Positions 15,461 to 24,168 of a DNA stretch of 50,694 nucleotides are shown here, piece after piece. The notes under the pieces are model-generated. The model worked only from the letters and a program-made list of their open reading frames with translations. It was not told the DNA's origin and searched no databases. The position numbers were made by a program, and so were the translations under genes. The stretch is from Mycolicibacterium sp. BiH015 (GTDB lineage Bacteria > Actinomycetota > Actinomycetes > Mycobacteriales > Mycobacteriaceae): positions 1 to 50,694 of the forward strand of contig NZ_JAQGCZ010000022.1 in assembly GCF_027706845.1 (NCBI RefSeq), in the 5' to 3' direction. How positions within the stretch are numbered: position 1 is the stretch's first letter; each line of letters opens with the position of its first letter.

Positions 15461-16569
15461 AGGTCCTGTTCGCGATCGTCGACGGCGGCGGCAACGTGCC
15501 CCCGCAGCTCGCCGTAGCGCGCATGCTGCACTCGCGCGGAGTCGAGGTGCACGCCGTCGGCCACGCCGGGGTGCGCGACCGCGTCGAAGCCGCCGGGCTC
15601 CCTTTCGAGACATTCTCCGCCGGACGGCCTTTCGACCCGACCCGGCCACGACCGCTCGCGAAGCTGATGGCCGATTTCGCTCGGATCGCCTCCGACAGGT
15701 CGATCGGACGCGGAATCCTCGACGCAGCCACGCGTCATGGTGTCGACGCGATCGTCGTCGACATGATGCTCGTCGGCGCCATCGACGAGATCGCGCGCTC
15801 CGAATTCCCCGCGGTGATTTTCACCCATTGCTTCTACCGCGCGGTGCAAGATCTCGCGGCCGGCCCGGTCGGCTGGCTGCTGCGTCTGCGGGGCATCGAC
15901 CCCCTGCGGGCCGAACACAGCGGGCTCGTCCAGGTGGTCGCCGCGCGAGCCGACCTCGACCCGATACGCGGCAGCCCGCCCGTGTCGCACACCGGGGTGG
16001 TATGGCAGGGGACCCCGACACCGATGACACCGGCATCCACGCCTCGAATATTGGTCAGCCTCAGCACCAACGCCTTTGCCGGGCAACGCAGGATGCTGCA
16101 GAACATCCTCACCGCGCTCGACGGCCTGCCGGTGGAGACGATCGTCACGGTGGGCCCGAGCATCGACGCGCGTGGACTTGAGGTGCCGTCGAACACCACC
16201 GTGCACACGTGGTTGGACCACGACACCGTGTTGGGCACAGCGTCGCTGGTCATCGGGCACGGCGGGCACAGCACCGCGATGCGGGCACTGTCGTTCGGCG
16301 TGCCCCAGATCGTGATGCCCGCCAACCCGATGATCGACCAGAAACGGGTCGGCGCGGCATTGCAGAAGGCGGGAGCCGGCTTGTTGCTGCCCAAACACGC
16401 TCGCCCGCAACGCATTCGGTCCGCGGTGCAGAAGGTGCTCGACGACGACAGCTACCGCCGGGCAGCCGACGAGCTCGGCGCGAGCATTCGCGAGCAGGAC
16501 GGCGCAGCCATCGCCGCCGACATGATCTGCGAGTTCCTCGAGACACGCACGCCGCGCGTGACGACCTAG
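15457..16569 (+). CDS. GT1-family (UGT/MGT-type) glycosyltransferase
   Basis: 370 residues from GTG 15457. A GT-B fold: the N-terminal acceptor domain begins MKVLFAIVDGGGNVPPQLAVARML, and the C-terminal donor signature is VIGHGGHSTAMRALSFGVPQIVMPANPMIDQKRVGAALQ in pattern, placing the donor-binding HGGHST and the D-Q pair as in macrolide or lipid glycosyltransferases. It transfers an activated sugar to a small acceptor; a macrolide, glycolipid or xenobiotic is possible, and none can be named. It is translationally coupled to the TetR gene, which suggests induction by its acceptor, for example as self-protection by glycosylation. Confidence 0.83.
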   Translation: MKVLFAIVDGGGNVPPQLAVARMLHSRGVEVHAVGHAGVRDRVEAAGLPFETFSAGRPFDPTRPRPLAKLMADFARIASDRSIGRGILDAATRHGVDAIVVDMMLVGAIDEIARSEFPAVIFTHCFYRAVQDLAAGPVGWLLRLRGIDPLRAEHSGLVQVVAARADLDPIRGSPPVSHTGVVWQGTPTPMTPASTPRILVSLSTNAFAGQRRMLQNILTALDGLPVETIVTVGPSIDARGLEVPSNTTVHTWLDHDTVLGTASLVIGHGGHSTAMRALSFGVPQIVMPANPMIDQKRVGAALQKAGAGLLLPKHARPQRIRSAVQKVLDDDSYRRAADELGASIREQDGAAIAADMICEFLETRTPRVTT

Positions 16570-16573
16570 CCGC

Positions 16574-17332
16574 TCAAGCCTTCGCGCCGTGCCTCCCGGC
16601 ACCCTTGGCGAAGCGGGCCGCACCGTCCAGCGATTCCGCGGCGACGCGGGACAGACTGCCGAACTCGACATCCATCGCCTCGGCCTCCGACATCCCCCAC
16701 TGCCCCAGCGCCGACATCCGATCCGACCTCATGCACTGCTGCGGTAGCGCTGCCAGTTCGGCGGCGAGCTCTTCGGCTTTGCGGCGTGCCTCCCCCGTCG
16801 GGACGACGCGGTTGGCCAGCCCGATGGCCAGTGCCTCGTCGGCGTCGACAGCGCGCCCGGTCAGGATCAGGTCCATCGCGCGGCTGTGCCCGATGAGCCG
16901 CGGCAGCCGTACCGTGCCGCCGTCGATCAGCGGGACGCCCCATCGCCGGCAGAAGACACCCATGACCGCGTCCTGCTCGACCACGCGCAGATCGCACCAC
17001 AGCGCGAGTTCCAGGCCGCCTGCGACGGCGTATCCACTGATCGCGGCGATCACCGGTTTGGACAGCACCATCCGGCTCGGCCCCATCGGACCGGGCCCGG
17101 TCCGATGCACCGGATTCGAATTCGCGGTGCCCATCGCCTTGAGATCGGCTCCCGCGCAGAAGGTTCCGTTGTCGCCCCAGAGCACCGCGACGGCGGCGTT
17201 GTCGTCTTTGTCGAAGTCGTCGAACGCCGCGTGCAGCTCCAGCGCGGTGGGACCGTCGACCGCGTTGCGCGCGTGCGGCCGATCCATGATGACCGTTGTC
17301 ACCGGACCGTTCTTCTCGACCCTGACGCTCAT
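16574..17332 (-). CDS. echA5: Enoyl-CoA hydratase/isomerase family protein (EchA5-like)
   Basis: 252 residues, the usual crotonase length. Seen: the oxyanion-hole segments GTFCAGADLKAMG and ISGYAVAGGLELALWCDL, and the family loop RWGVPLIDGGTVRLPRLIG. The second position usually occupied by catalytic Glu reads D in PLIDGGT, so the reaction may be isomerase-like or differ from plain hydration. Its start overlaps the PaaX-type gene by four bases. It is the last gene of the fadE8 operon. Confidence 0.85.
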   Translation of the reverse strand: MSVRVEKNGPVTTVIMDRPHARNAVDGPTALELHAAFDDFDKDDNAAVAVLWGDNGTFCAGADLKAMGTANSNPVHRTGPGPMGPSRMVLSKPVIAAISGYAVAGGLELALWCDLRVVEQDAVMGVFCRRWGVPLIDGGTVRLPRLIGHSRAMDLILTGRAVDADEALAIGLANRVVPTGEARRKAEELAAELAALPQQCMRSDRMSALGQWGMSEAEAMDVEFGSLSRVAAESLDGAARFAKGAGRHGAKA

Positions 17333-18051
17333 TGCGCCTCCATCAGTTCGATACCGTCGCGCCGCGCGACCAGTTCGGCGGCGAAGTCGTGGTAAGCGCT
17401 GCGTAATTCGGCACCTGGCCAGCCCGCCGGGAGCAGCTCGTGGGGCAGTACCGGATCGGTCAGCAGGTGCCGCACCATGGCGGCTGCGACGACGAAGCGG
17501 CCGGGGATGTCGTCTGCCTGTGCCATTTCAGCCAGCAGCCCCACCCCGGTTTTCGCCCACCCGTCCAGATCCCAGAGTTCGGCCGCGAGTTCGGCTGGTC
17601 TCTCGTCGTGAGCACGGAGGATTCGCACCCTCGGTGAGATGCCGTCGCCCAGGTCGGTGGACACGTTGTCGGGGCGCATCCAAACACCCTCACGCAGTTC
17701 GGCAAAGCGCTTGTTCTGCAGCTCGTTTCGCAGGCCGGCCCTCGTCCTGGCGTCGTTGCCGGTGCTGGTGATCACGAGCGTGAGCCAGCTGCCGTCCCAC
17801 GCGCGCTCGGTCGGCGTAATGGCGTCGTCCTGGCGTCGCTGCCGGGCGAGCAGGCGGTCGGCGAGCCGGTAGCCGTCCCGGGAGCGCACGAGGTCGCCGG
17901 CGCTGACCATCCGTGTCAACGCGACCCGTACGGTCGACTCCCTGATCCCGAAATCACCGGTCAGACGCACCAGTTCGGCAGCGGTGGCCCAGGCGGGGTG
18001 CGCCCCGAGCAACACGCTCAGCACCACCGAGCGCGCCGTCATCCGCGACAA
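17329..18051 (-). CDS. PaaX-family transcriptional regulator
   Basis: 240 residues. The N-terminal winged helix of the PaaX type (SVVLSVLLGAHPAWATAAELVRLTGDFGIRESTVRVALTRMVSAGDLVRS) is followed by the C-terminal PaaX domain with WDGSWLTLVITS and FAELREGVWMRPDN. PaaX repressors bind aryl- or acyl-CoA esters such as phenylacetyl-CoA. It lies inside the operon, overlapping echA5 by four bases and starting two bases after echA4, so it probably senses a CoA thioester of this same pathway. It corresponds to Rv0674. A candidate operator is CTGTAATACAG upstream of fadE8. Confidence 0.87.
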   Translation of the reverse strand: MSRMTARSVVLSVLLGAHPAWATAAELVRLTGDFGIRESTVRVALTRMVSAGDLVRSRDGYRLADRLLARQRRQDDAITPTERAWDGSWLTLVITSTGNDARTRAGLRNELQNKRFAELREGVWMRPDNVSTDLGDGISPRVRILRAHDERPAELAAELWDLDGWAKTGVGLLAEMAQADDIPGRFVVAAAMVRHLLTDPVLPHELLPAGWPGAELRSAYHDFAAELVARRDGIELMEAQ

Positions 18052-18053
18052 CG

Positions 18054-18992
18054 TCAGACCCCCGACGTCTTTCGTCCGTGGTCACCGAACGGCTCGTCGC
18101 GTTGCCGCACGGCGTCGCGGAAGCCGTGTTCGCGCGCCTGGGCGACGAAGGCGTGCCCCTCGGGCGTGTGCCTCGCGATGCCGTCGAACACCGTGGAGAT
18201 CATCGCACTGTTGGCCACCCCCTGGTTGTACAGTGCGCTGTTCATCGCGAGCTTGACCATGATCAGCTGGTTGACGGGGACGGCGGCGATCCGTTCGACG
18301 AGCCGCTCGACCCGGTCATCCAAGTCGGCGGGGTCGGGTGCCTCGACCGCCAGACCCCATTCGGCGGCCTGCGCCCCGGTGATGCAATCACCGGTCAGCA
18401 GAAGGCGTTTGGCGCGCTGGTCGCCGAGGCGGTGCGCCCACATGCCCGCGGCCGGGACACCCCAGACGCGGGTGGGCGGGTAGCCGATCTTGGCGTCGGC
18501 GGCGGCGATCACCTGGTCGGCGTGCAGTGCGATGTCGGTACCGCCCGCCACGCAGTAGCCGTGGATCTTGACCACCGTCGGTTTGTCGCAGCGCATCAGG
18601 CAGGAGAACCCGCGTACGAAGCGGCTCATCATCTGGTAGTCGATCATCGGATCCCACGGCCGGTCCGGAAGATGATTGACGGCCTGGGTCCGTCCCGACA
18701 GAACGGTGTCCTGGTACGGACTGCCCCCGCCTGCCGACGACGATCCTTCGGCATAGGCCGACAGGTCGAAGCCCGCGCAGAAGCCCTCGCCGCGACCCGA
18801 GACCAGGATGACGTGCACACCCGGATCGAGATCGGCCCGTTCGACGAGCGCCGAGAGCTCCAACGGGGTGTCGGCGATGATCGCGTTGCCCTTCTCCGGA
18901 CGGTTGAAGGTGATCCGGGCAATGCGGTCGGTGACCTCGTAGGTCATCGTCTTCAGGTTGTCGAAGTCGACGGGCCTGATGGCGTGCGTCAT
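18054..18992 (-). CDS. echA4: Enoyl-CoA hydratase/isomerase family protein (EchA4-like)
   Basis: 312 residues, longer than the usual ~260 because of an insert after the first oxyanion loop (SSAGGGSPYQDTVLSGRTQAVNHLP...). Seen: FNRPEKGNAI, GEGFCAGFDLSAYAEG, and the second oxyanion loop KIHGYCVAGGTDIALHAD. The catalytic region reads RVWGVPAAGMWAHRLG, without the usual Glu pair, so specificity is open. ATG 18992 overlaps the fadE8 stop by one base (TGATG), which fixes the start and shows translational coupling. A longer reading to 19070 would overlap fadE8 deeply. It is the Rv0673-type gene. Confidence 0.87.
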   Translation of the reverse strand: MTHAIRPVDFDNLKTMTYEVTDRIARITFNRPEKGNAIIADTPLELSALVERADLDPGVHVILVSGRGEGFCAGFDLSAYAEGSSSAGGGSPYQDTVLSGRTQAVNHLPDRPWDPMIDYQMMSRFVRGFSCLMRCDKPTVVKIHGYCVAGGTDIALHADQVIAAADAKIGYPPTRVWGVPAAGMWAHRLGDQRAKRLLLTGDCITGAQAAEWGLAVEAPDPADLDDRVERLVERIAAVPVNQLIMVKLAMNSALYNQGVANSAMISTVFDGIARHTPEGHAFVAQAREHGFRDAVRQRDEPFGDHGRKTSGV

Positions 18993-20650
18993 CAGGCTTT
19001 CACCAACGCGCGCTCGATGATCGGCGCGAGATCCAGTCCGGTGGGTAGCGTGCCGAAGGCGCCGCCCCACTGTCCGCCGAGCCTGCTGGCCAAGAACGCC
19101 TCGGCGACCGCGGGATGGCCGTGGCGCACGAGCAGCGCGCCCTGCAGCGCCAGCGAGATGTCCTCGGCGACCTGCCTGCCGCGGTACTGGATCGTCTCCA
19201 GGTCTTCCAGCTGCGGCCGCAGCCGTGCGACGTGCGCGTCAAGGCGAGGATCCTGACCCGCCGTCGCGGCGAGCTCGTCGAACAGCACATCGATACACTC
19301 GGGCCGAGTCGCCATGGCGCGCAACGTGTCCAGTGCACTGACGTTGCCCGAGCCCTCCCAGATTCCCATCAGGGGCGCCTCCCGGTACAGGCGGGCCATC
19401 CCGAAGTCCTCGACGTAGCCGTTGCCGCCGAGGCACTCCATCGCCTCGGCGGCGTGCGGCGTGGCGCGCTTGCACACCCAGTATTTGGCGGCTGCCAATC
19501 CGATTCTGCGCAACAGGGTTTCACGCTCGTCTCCGCGCACGGCCCGGTCGGTCGCGCCGGCCATGCGCATCGCCAGCATGGTTGCGGCTTCGGCCTCCAC
19601 GGCAAGGTCGGCGAGCACGTTGCGCATCAGCGGCTGATCGATCAGGTAGGCGCCGAACGCCATCCGGTGCTGGGCGTGGTGGATGGCGCGCATCAGCCCG
19701 TTGCGCATGCTCGTCGCGCTGCCGAGGGTGCAGTCGAGCCGCGTCAGGTTGACCATCTCGATGATGGTCGGGACCCCGCGTCCCTCCTCCCCGACCAGCC
19801 ATGCCGTCGCGCCGTCGTACTCGACTTCACTGGACGCGTTGGCGTGATTGCCGAGCTTGTCCTTGAGGCGTTGCAAGAACATCCGATTGCGCGTGCCGTC
19901 AGGCAGGATGCGCGGCAGCAAGAAACAACTCAAGCCTCCTGATCCCCCGTCGCTTCGCTCGCCCCGGCTGGGCGCCTGGGCGAGGACCAGGAAGATGTCG
20001 CACATCGGCGCCGAGGTGAACCATTTGTGGCCGCGCAACGAGTAGGTGCCGTCACCGTTGGGGGTTGCCTGAGTTGTTCCGGCGCGGACGTCGGAGCCGC
20101 CCTGCTTCTCGGTCATCGACATACCCGCCGTGATGCCGGGCTTCGTGGTGGGCACCGCCAGTACGGGGTCGTAGACGCGGCTGGTCAGGAGCGGCTCGTA
20201 GAGCGCGGCCAGTTCGCGGTTGTGACGCAGCGCGGGGACGACGGCGTACGTCATCGAGATCGGGCAGATGTGTCCGGGCTCCGGCGTCCACACGGAGGTC
20301 TTGGCCGCCCGCACCACGTGCGCTCCGGGACGGTCGTCAGCCCACGGCGCGGCGTGCAGACCGTGTCCGACGGCGACCGTCATCAACTCGTGGTAGGCGG
20401 GGTCGTACTCGACCTCGTCGACGCGGTGACCGTAGCGGTCGTGGGTGTGCAGCACCGGGCGGTGTCGGTCGGCGAGCTCCCCCCAACGCTGTGCCTCTGC
20501 CGAGCCACCCAGCGCACCGAGAGACCAGACTTCGTCGACGCCCCATTGGCCGCCTTCGCGGATCAGCGCCTCGGCCAGAACCGGTGAGGCGGCGGGGTTG
20601 TAGTTCTCGAGTGAAGGAACCTGGTTCGTGACGACATGCGTGTCCGGCAT
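18992..20650 (-). CDS. fadE8: Acyl-CoA dehydrogenase of the AidB type (FadE8-like)
   Basis: 552 residues, longer than an ordinary ~390-residue acyl-CoA dehydrogenase and matching the AidB subgroup. The N-terminal VTNQVPSLENYNPAASPVLAEAL pattern and SMTYAVVPAL, MTEKQGGSDVRAGTT and HKWFTSAPMCDIFLVLAQ are AidB-like. The C-terminal AMECLGGNGYVEDFGMARLYREAPLMGIWEGSGN holds the Arg-rich loop and the usual FAD-domain ending. AidB proteins oxidise acyl-CoAs poorly or not at all in vitro in E. coli; in this operon a role in acyl-CoA oxidation with EchA4 and EchA5 is likely but unproven. The start is ATG 20650, placed seven bases after a TAACAG -10, so it may be leaderless. Confidence 0.87.
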   Translation of the reverse strand: MPDTHVVTNQVPSLENYNPAASPVLAEALIREGGQWGVDEVWSLGALGGSAEAQRWGELADRHRPVLHTHDRYGHRVDEVEYDPAYHELMTVAVGHGLHAAPWADDRPGAHVVRAAKTSVWTPEPGHICPISMTYAVVPALRHNRELAALYEPLLTSRVYDPVLAVPTTKPGITAGMSMTEKQGGSDVRAGTTQATPNGDGTYSLRGHKWFTSAPMCDIFLVLAQAPSRGERSDGGSGGLSCFLLPRILPDGTRNRMFLQRLKDKLGNHANASSEVEYDGATAWLVGEEGRGVPTIIEMVNLTRLDCTLGSATSMRNGLMRAIHHAQHRMAFGAYLIDQPLMRNVLADLAVEAEAATMLAMRMAGATDRAVRGDERETLLRRIGLAAAKYWVCKRATPHAAEAMECLGGNGYVEDFGMARLYREAPLMGIWEGSGNVSALDTLRAMATRPECIDVLFDELAATAGQDPRLDAHVARLRPQLEDLETIQYRGRQVAEDISLALQGALLVRHGHPAVAEAFLASRLGGQWGGAFGTLPTGLDLAPIIERALVKA

Positions 20651-20657
20651 GCAATCA

Positions 20658-20699
20658 CTGTTACACCAAACCGACGATTGCACAAGAACTGTAATACAG
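20658..20699 (-). promoter_or_regulatory. fadE8 promoter with palindromic operator
   Basis: On the minus strand the -35 is TTGTGC (20685-20680), the spacer is 16 bases and the -10 is TAACAG (20663-20658), seven bases before the ATG. The palindrome CTGTAATACAG (20689-20699) lies immediately upstream of the -35, and a related half-site CTGTTACA (20658-20665, plus strand) covers the -10. The PaaX-type regulator of the operon is the natural candidate binder. Confidence 0.45.
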
Positions 20700-20703
20700 C
20701 CCG

Positions 20704-21243
20704 TCAGGCGCACAGCCGGCTGAGCTCGTTACGGGCCGCCTCGGCGTCCCGAATCCGCCCGGCCTGCAGCTCGTCGGTGTTGGGCACGCCGGCAAGCGCG
20801 TTGACGCCGATCATCTGCAGCGTGCCCGCAAACGTGCGCGCGGCCTCGGCCAGCTCGGTCGGAGTATCGGCGCTGATCTGACTGGCCAGATATTCACCTC
20901 CGCCGACCATCGCCAGGCGCGCATTGGCGGCCACGGCTTCCACCGCCGCCGGTTCCGGCCCGACGCTGCGGTTGGTCTGGGACTGCACCGCGGTGGCGAC
21001 GGTGTGCGCGGCCCGGCACACCCGCCCCTTCGCGTCACCGCTGCCCGCCGGAGCGGCGGCCACCTGTGCGGTCGGCACGGACTCAGGAACGCTCACCAGG
21101 GCCCACACCGACAGTCCCACTGCAATCAGCGCCAACAACAACGCGATTGGTGTGAGCGGTGACGTCACGCGCGGAATCTTCACCGGCTCCCGCGACACTC
21201 GCGCAGGGGTGGAACCTGATGAATGGTCTCGGTCGTCGGCCAC
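20704..21243 (-). CDS. Single-pass membrane protein, unknown function
   Basis: 179 residues. A polar N-terminal tail (~25 residues), one transmembrane helix (PLTPIALLLALIAVGLSVWALV, about residues 30-52) and an outer helical domain of about 120 residues with two Cys (GRVCRAAH and the penultimate LSRLCA). It is rich in Ala and has no recognised enzyme motif. It lies directly upstream of the fadE8 operon on the same strand, but the fadE8 promoter lies between. It diverges from the methyltransferase gene. Confidence 0.7.
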   Translation of the reverse strand: MADDRDHSSGSTPARVSREPVKIPRVTSPLTPIALLLALIAVGLSVWALVSVPESVPTAQVAAAPAGSGDAKGRVCRAAHTVATAVQSQTNRSVGPEPAAVEAVAANARLAMVGGGEYLASQISADTPTELAEAARTFAGTLQMIGVNALAGVPNTDELQAGRIRDAEAARNELSRLCA

Positions 21244-21397
21244 GTGGCGATGGTATGGGGATTCGTCCTCGCGTTAAGGCGAAAATGGGAGAGCCAACAG
21301 CCACTTGTTTGTCACCGCAACATCCGGCCATTTCAGGAGTCTTGTTGTGTATCCTCAGCCGTCGGGGGAATTTTGAGCATTTAGGGGTACGTGCCAC

Positions 21398-22444
21398 ATG
21401 TCGATCGATACGGAATATATGCGCGAGGCGATGGCCAAACGGCTGCGCCGCCGCGGTGTTTCCACCGGGCAGATCACTCTTCCCGCCGTCCCTGGAATGC
21501 TCGAAGAATACGTGTCGATGTGCGACAAGATCTTCTCCGCACTCGGGCGCAAATTCTCCGTGGCCGAACGCGATCACCTACGCGCGTTGCTCGCCAAAGA
21601 ATTGGCCAATGCCTTCGCCGGCTCCAACCGGTCCAACATCGTCATCTCCTACGACGCCCCCATCGGCACGGTGTTGAACTACTACATCAAGCCTGAGTGG
21701 ACCTCGCTCGCCGACACCTATGACAGCTGGGTGGCGACCCGCAAGCCGCCGCTGTTCGGTACGCATCCCGATGCGCGGGTGTGGGCACTGTCCTCGCAGA
21801 TGACCGACGCCCGAGCGGCGCGGGTGCTCGACATCGGAGCGGGCACCGGGCGCAACGCACTGGCACTCGCCCGCCGCGGCCACCCCGTCGACGCGGTCGA
21901 ACTGACCCCCAAGTTCGCCGAGATCCTGCGCACCGAGGCGTACAAGCATCTCCTCAACGTCCAGGTGATCGACCGCGACATCTTCGATGCCATGGACGAT
22001 CTGCAGAAGGACTACCAGATCATCCTGCTGTCGGAGGTGACACCGGATTTCCGGAACGTCCAGCAGCTCCGCGCGGTCTTCGAGCTCGCCGCCGAATGTC
22101 TGGCTCCCGGAGGGCATTTGGTGTTCAACGTCTTCATGCCGCGCCCCGGCTACCTGTCCGACGATGCGGTGCGCGAGCTGTCGCAGGCGGTGCGCGAACT
22201 GGCCCAGCAGGTGTACAACGGGCTGTTCACCGGCGAGGAGATCGACGGTGCCGCCGCAGGCCTGCCACTGCGGCTGATGACCAACGATTCGGTGTACGAC
22301 TACGAGAAGGCCAACCTGCCGGCCGGGGTGTGGCCCCCGACGGGCTGGTACGCCGACTGGGTGAGCGGCCTCGACGTCTTCGACCTGCCGAGGGAGCAGT
22401 CGCCGATCGAAATGCGCTGGCTGGTTTACCAAAAAACGAGCTGA
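21398..22444 (+). CDS. Class I SAM-dependent methyltransferase
   Basis: 348 residues. An N-terminal helical region of ~100 residues (RLRRRGVSTGQITLPAVPGMLEEYVSM...) is followed by a Rossmann methyltransferase: motif I VLDIGAGTG at 143-151, motif II acidic loop VDAVELTPKF, motif IV-like YQIILLSEVTPDF, and HLVFNVFMPRPGY. The N-terminal extension is unusual and may bind the substrate or a partner. The target is unknown. The glycosyltransferase starts two bases after its stop, so both are probably in one operon, which suggests methylation of a sugar or of the glycosylated product. A weak AGGGG lies ten bases before ATG. Confidence 0.8.
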   Translation: MSIDTEYMREAMAKRLRRRGVSTGQITLPAVPGMLEEYVSMCDKIFSALGRKFSVAERDHLRALLAKELANAFAGSNRSNIVISYDAPIGTVLNYYIKPEWTSLADTYDSWVATRKPPLFGTHPDARVWALSSQMTDARAARVLDIGAGTGRNALALARRGHPVDAVELTPKFAEILRTEAYKHLLNVQVIDRDIFDAMDDLQKDYQIILLSEVTPDFRNVQQLRAVFELAAECLAPGGHLVFNVFMPRPGYLSDDAVRELSQAVRELAQQVYNGLFTGEEIDGAAAGLPLRLMTNDSVYDYEKANLPAGVWPPTGWYADWVSGLDVFDLPREQSPIEMRWLVYQKTS

Positions 22445-22446
22445 CC

Positions 22447-24156
22447 ATGTCCGAGGTGACGCCCGTGCGCCGTCCGTCGATCTGCCTGAACATGATCGTG
22501 CGCAACGAGGCCCACGTCGTCCACGAGACGCTGGATTCGGTCGCGCCGTTCATCACCACCTGGGTCATCGTCGACACCGGGTCCGACGACGGCACCCAGG
22601 ACACGATCCGCAATCACATGGCGGCGCTCGGCATCCCGGGCGAGCTGCACGAGCGACGATGGCGCAACTTCGGGCACAACCGGTCGGAAGCCATCGCCCT
22701 CGCCAGGGGGCACGCGGACTACATCTGGGTGATGGACGCCGACGATCTGTTGGTCGGCACACCGGATTTCAGCGAACTCAGCGCCGACGTCTACCAGTTG
22801 CACTACGGCCCCGACGTCTCGTATTGGCGGCGGCAGGTGTTCCGCGACGGGTTGCCGTGGCGCTACATCGGCGTGCTCCACGAATACGCCGACTGCGACC
22901 GCCCCTTCGAGGAAGTCCGCCTCGAGGGCGACTACTACATCGAGTCCAGGCGGCTCGGCGGGCGAAATCTGGACCCGGAGAAATACCTGCGTGACGCCGA
23001 GGTGCTGCTCGCAGAGGTGCAACGCCACCCCGACGATTCCCGCTCGACGTTCTATCTCGCCCAAAGCTATTACGATTACGGCGATTTCACCAACGCCCGG
23101 AAATGGTACGCCCGCCGTGCCGAGATGGCGGGCTTCGACGAAGAATCCTATTACGCGATGGCACGGCTCGCCGACTCCATGTCACGCCTCGGTGAGCCAT
23201 GGCCCGAGGTGCAGGACGCCTACCTGAAGGCCTGGGAGTACCGGCCGTGGCGGGCAGAGCCGCTCTATGCGATCGCCCGCTGCTATCGACTCGACGAGCG
23301 CTACCAGCTGGGCTACCTGTTCGCCGACCGCGCCGCGCAGATCCCGCTGCCCGAACAGGACGTGCTGTTCGTCGGCGCGGAGGTCTACACGTGGCGTGCG
23401 CTCGACGAAAAGGCCGTCTGCGCATCCTGGATCGGCAAGCACGGCGAAGCGGTCGAACTCTGCCGCCGCATCCTGGATCGCGATGACGTCTCCGAAGAGG
23501 ACCGACAGCGCATCATGGGAAACCGCGACTGCTCGGTCCCCCTCGTCTACGACGCGACAACTGCGTACCCGGGCGCTGCAGCAAAAGGTCGCGCCGCCGG
23601 TCCTCGCGACAGCGAGGTCACCGCCACGCTGGTCGTCGGCCCCGATCGCACTGCGGCAGAACGAACCTTGAACTCGCTGCTCAACTGTTGCGCCGATGTC
23701 GAACGTGTCGGCCGCGTGGTGGCCATCGACATCGGGTTGTCCGTTGACGACAAGGCCGTACTCGGTGATCTCTACCCGTTCCTGGAGTTCCTGCCCTACC
23801 CGAACGGGGTCCGTCCCGAAGAGATCCGCGCCGAGATCGGCGGGCGGTTCTGGCTCTACCTCGGTATGGGGTGGCAGTTCTTCACCGTCGACGACTACGT
23901 CGGCCGGCTGACCTCGGTGCTGGATGCCGAACCGGACGTTTATCAGGTGGGCATCAATTACGGCGATGCCGACAAGCTCACCGGCGCCATCGCCACGCGG
24001 GAAGCATTGCGCCGCAGCGCCGGTACCGGGCACTACGTGCGCAGCGATGCCGCGGCGGTGGGCCCGGCAATGTTCGACTGCACGCGATGGGACGGCGGGC
24101 AGACCGGTCTGCGTACGGCAACTCTGGACGAAGTGCTCTGCGTGCTGCACGCCTGA
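22447..24156 (+). CDS. GT2-family glycosyltransferase with TPR-like repeats
   Basis: 569 residues. The N-terminal GT-A domain has SICLNMIVRNEAHVVHETL, the nucleotide-binding VIVDTGSDDGTQD at 41-53 and the metal-binding DxD in WVMDADD (94-100). After about residue 175 come helical TPR-like repeats (STFYLAQSYYDYGDFTNARKWY, SYYAMARLADSM, AEPLYAIARCYRL). A third region of about 200 residues (from ~380) contains a second GT2-like fold pattern (TLVVGPDRTAAERTLNSLLN, RFWLYLGMGWQFFTVDDYV). GT2 plus TPR is the architecture of peptide S/O-glycosyltransferases such as SunS, but acceptor and donor here are unknown. ATG 22447 follows the methyltransferase stop directly. Confidence 0.83.
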   Translation: MSEVTPVRRPSICLNMIVRNEAHVVHETLDSVAPFITTWVIVDTGSDDGTQDTIRNHMAALGIPGELHERRWRNFGHNRSEAIALARGHADYIWVMDADDLLVGTPDFSELSADVYQLHYGPDVSYWRRQVFRDGLPWRYIGVLHEYADCDRPFEEVRLEGDYYIESRRLGGRNLDPEKYLRDAEVLLAEVQRHPDDSRSTFYLAQSYYDYGDFTNARKWYARRAEMAGFDEESYYAMARLADSMSRLGEPWPEVQDAYLKAWEYRPWRAEPLYAIARCYRLDERYQLGYLFADRAAQIPLPEQDVLFVGAEVYTWRALDEKAVCASWIGKHGEAVELCRRILDRDDVSEEDRQRIMGNRDCSVPLVYDATTAYPGAAAKGRAAGPRDSEVTATLVVGPDRTAAERTLNSLLNCCADVERVGRVVAIDIGLSVDDKAVLGDLYPFLEFLPYPNGVRPEEIRAEIGGRFWLYLGMGWQFFTVDDYVGRLTSVLDAEPDVYQVGINYGDADKLTGAIATREALRRSAGTGHYVRSDAAAVGPAMFDCTRWDGGQTGLRTATLDEVLCVLHA

Positions 24157-24168
24157 CCGAAGGACATC

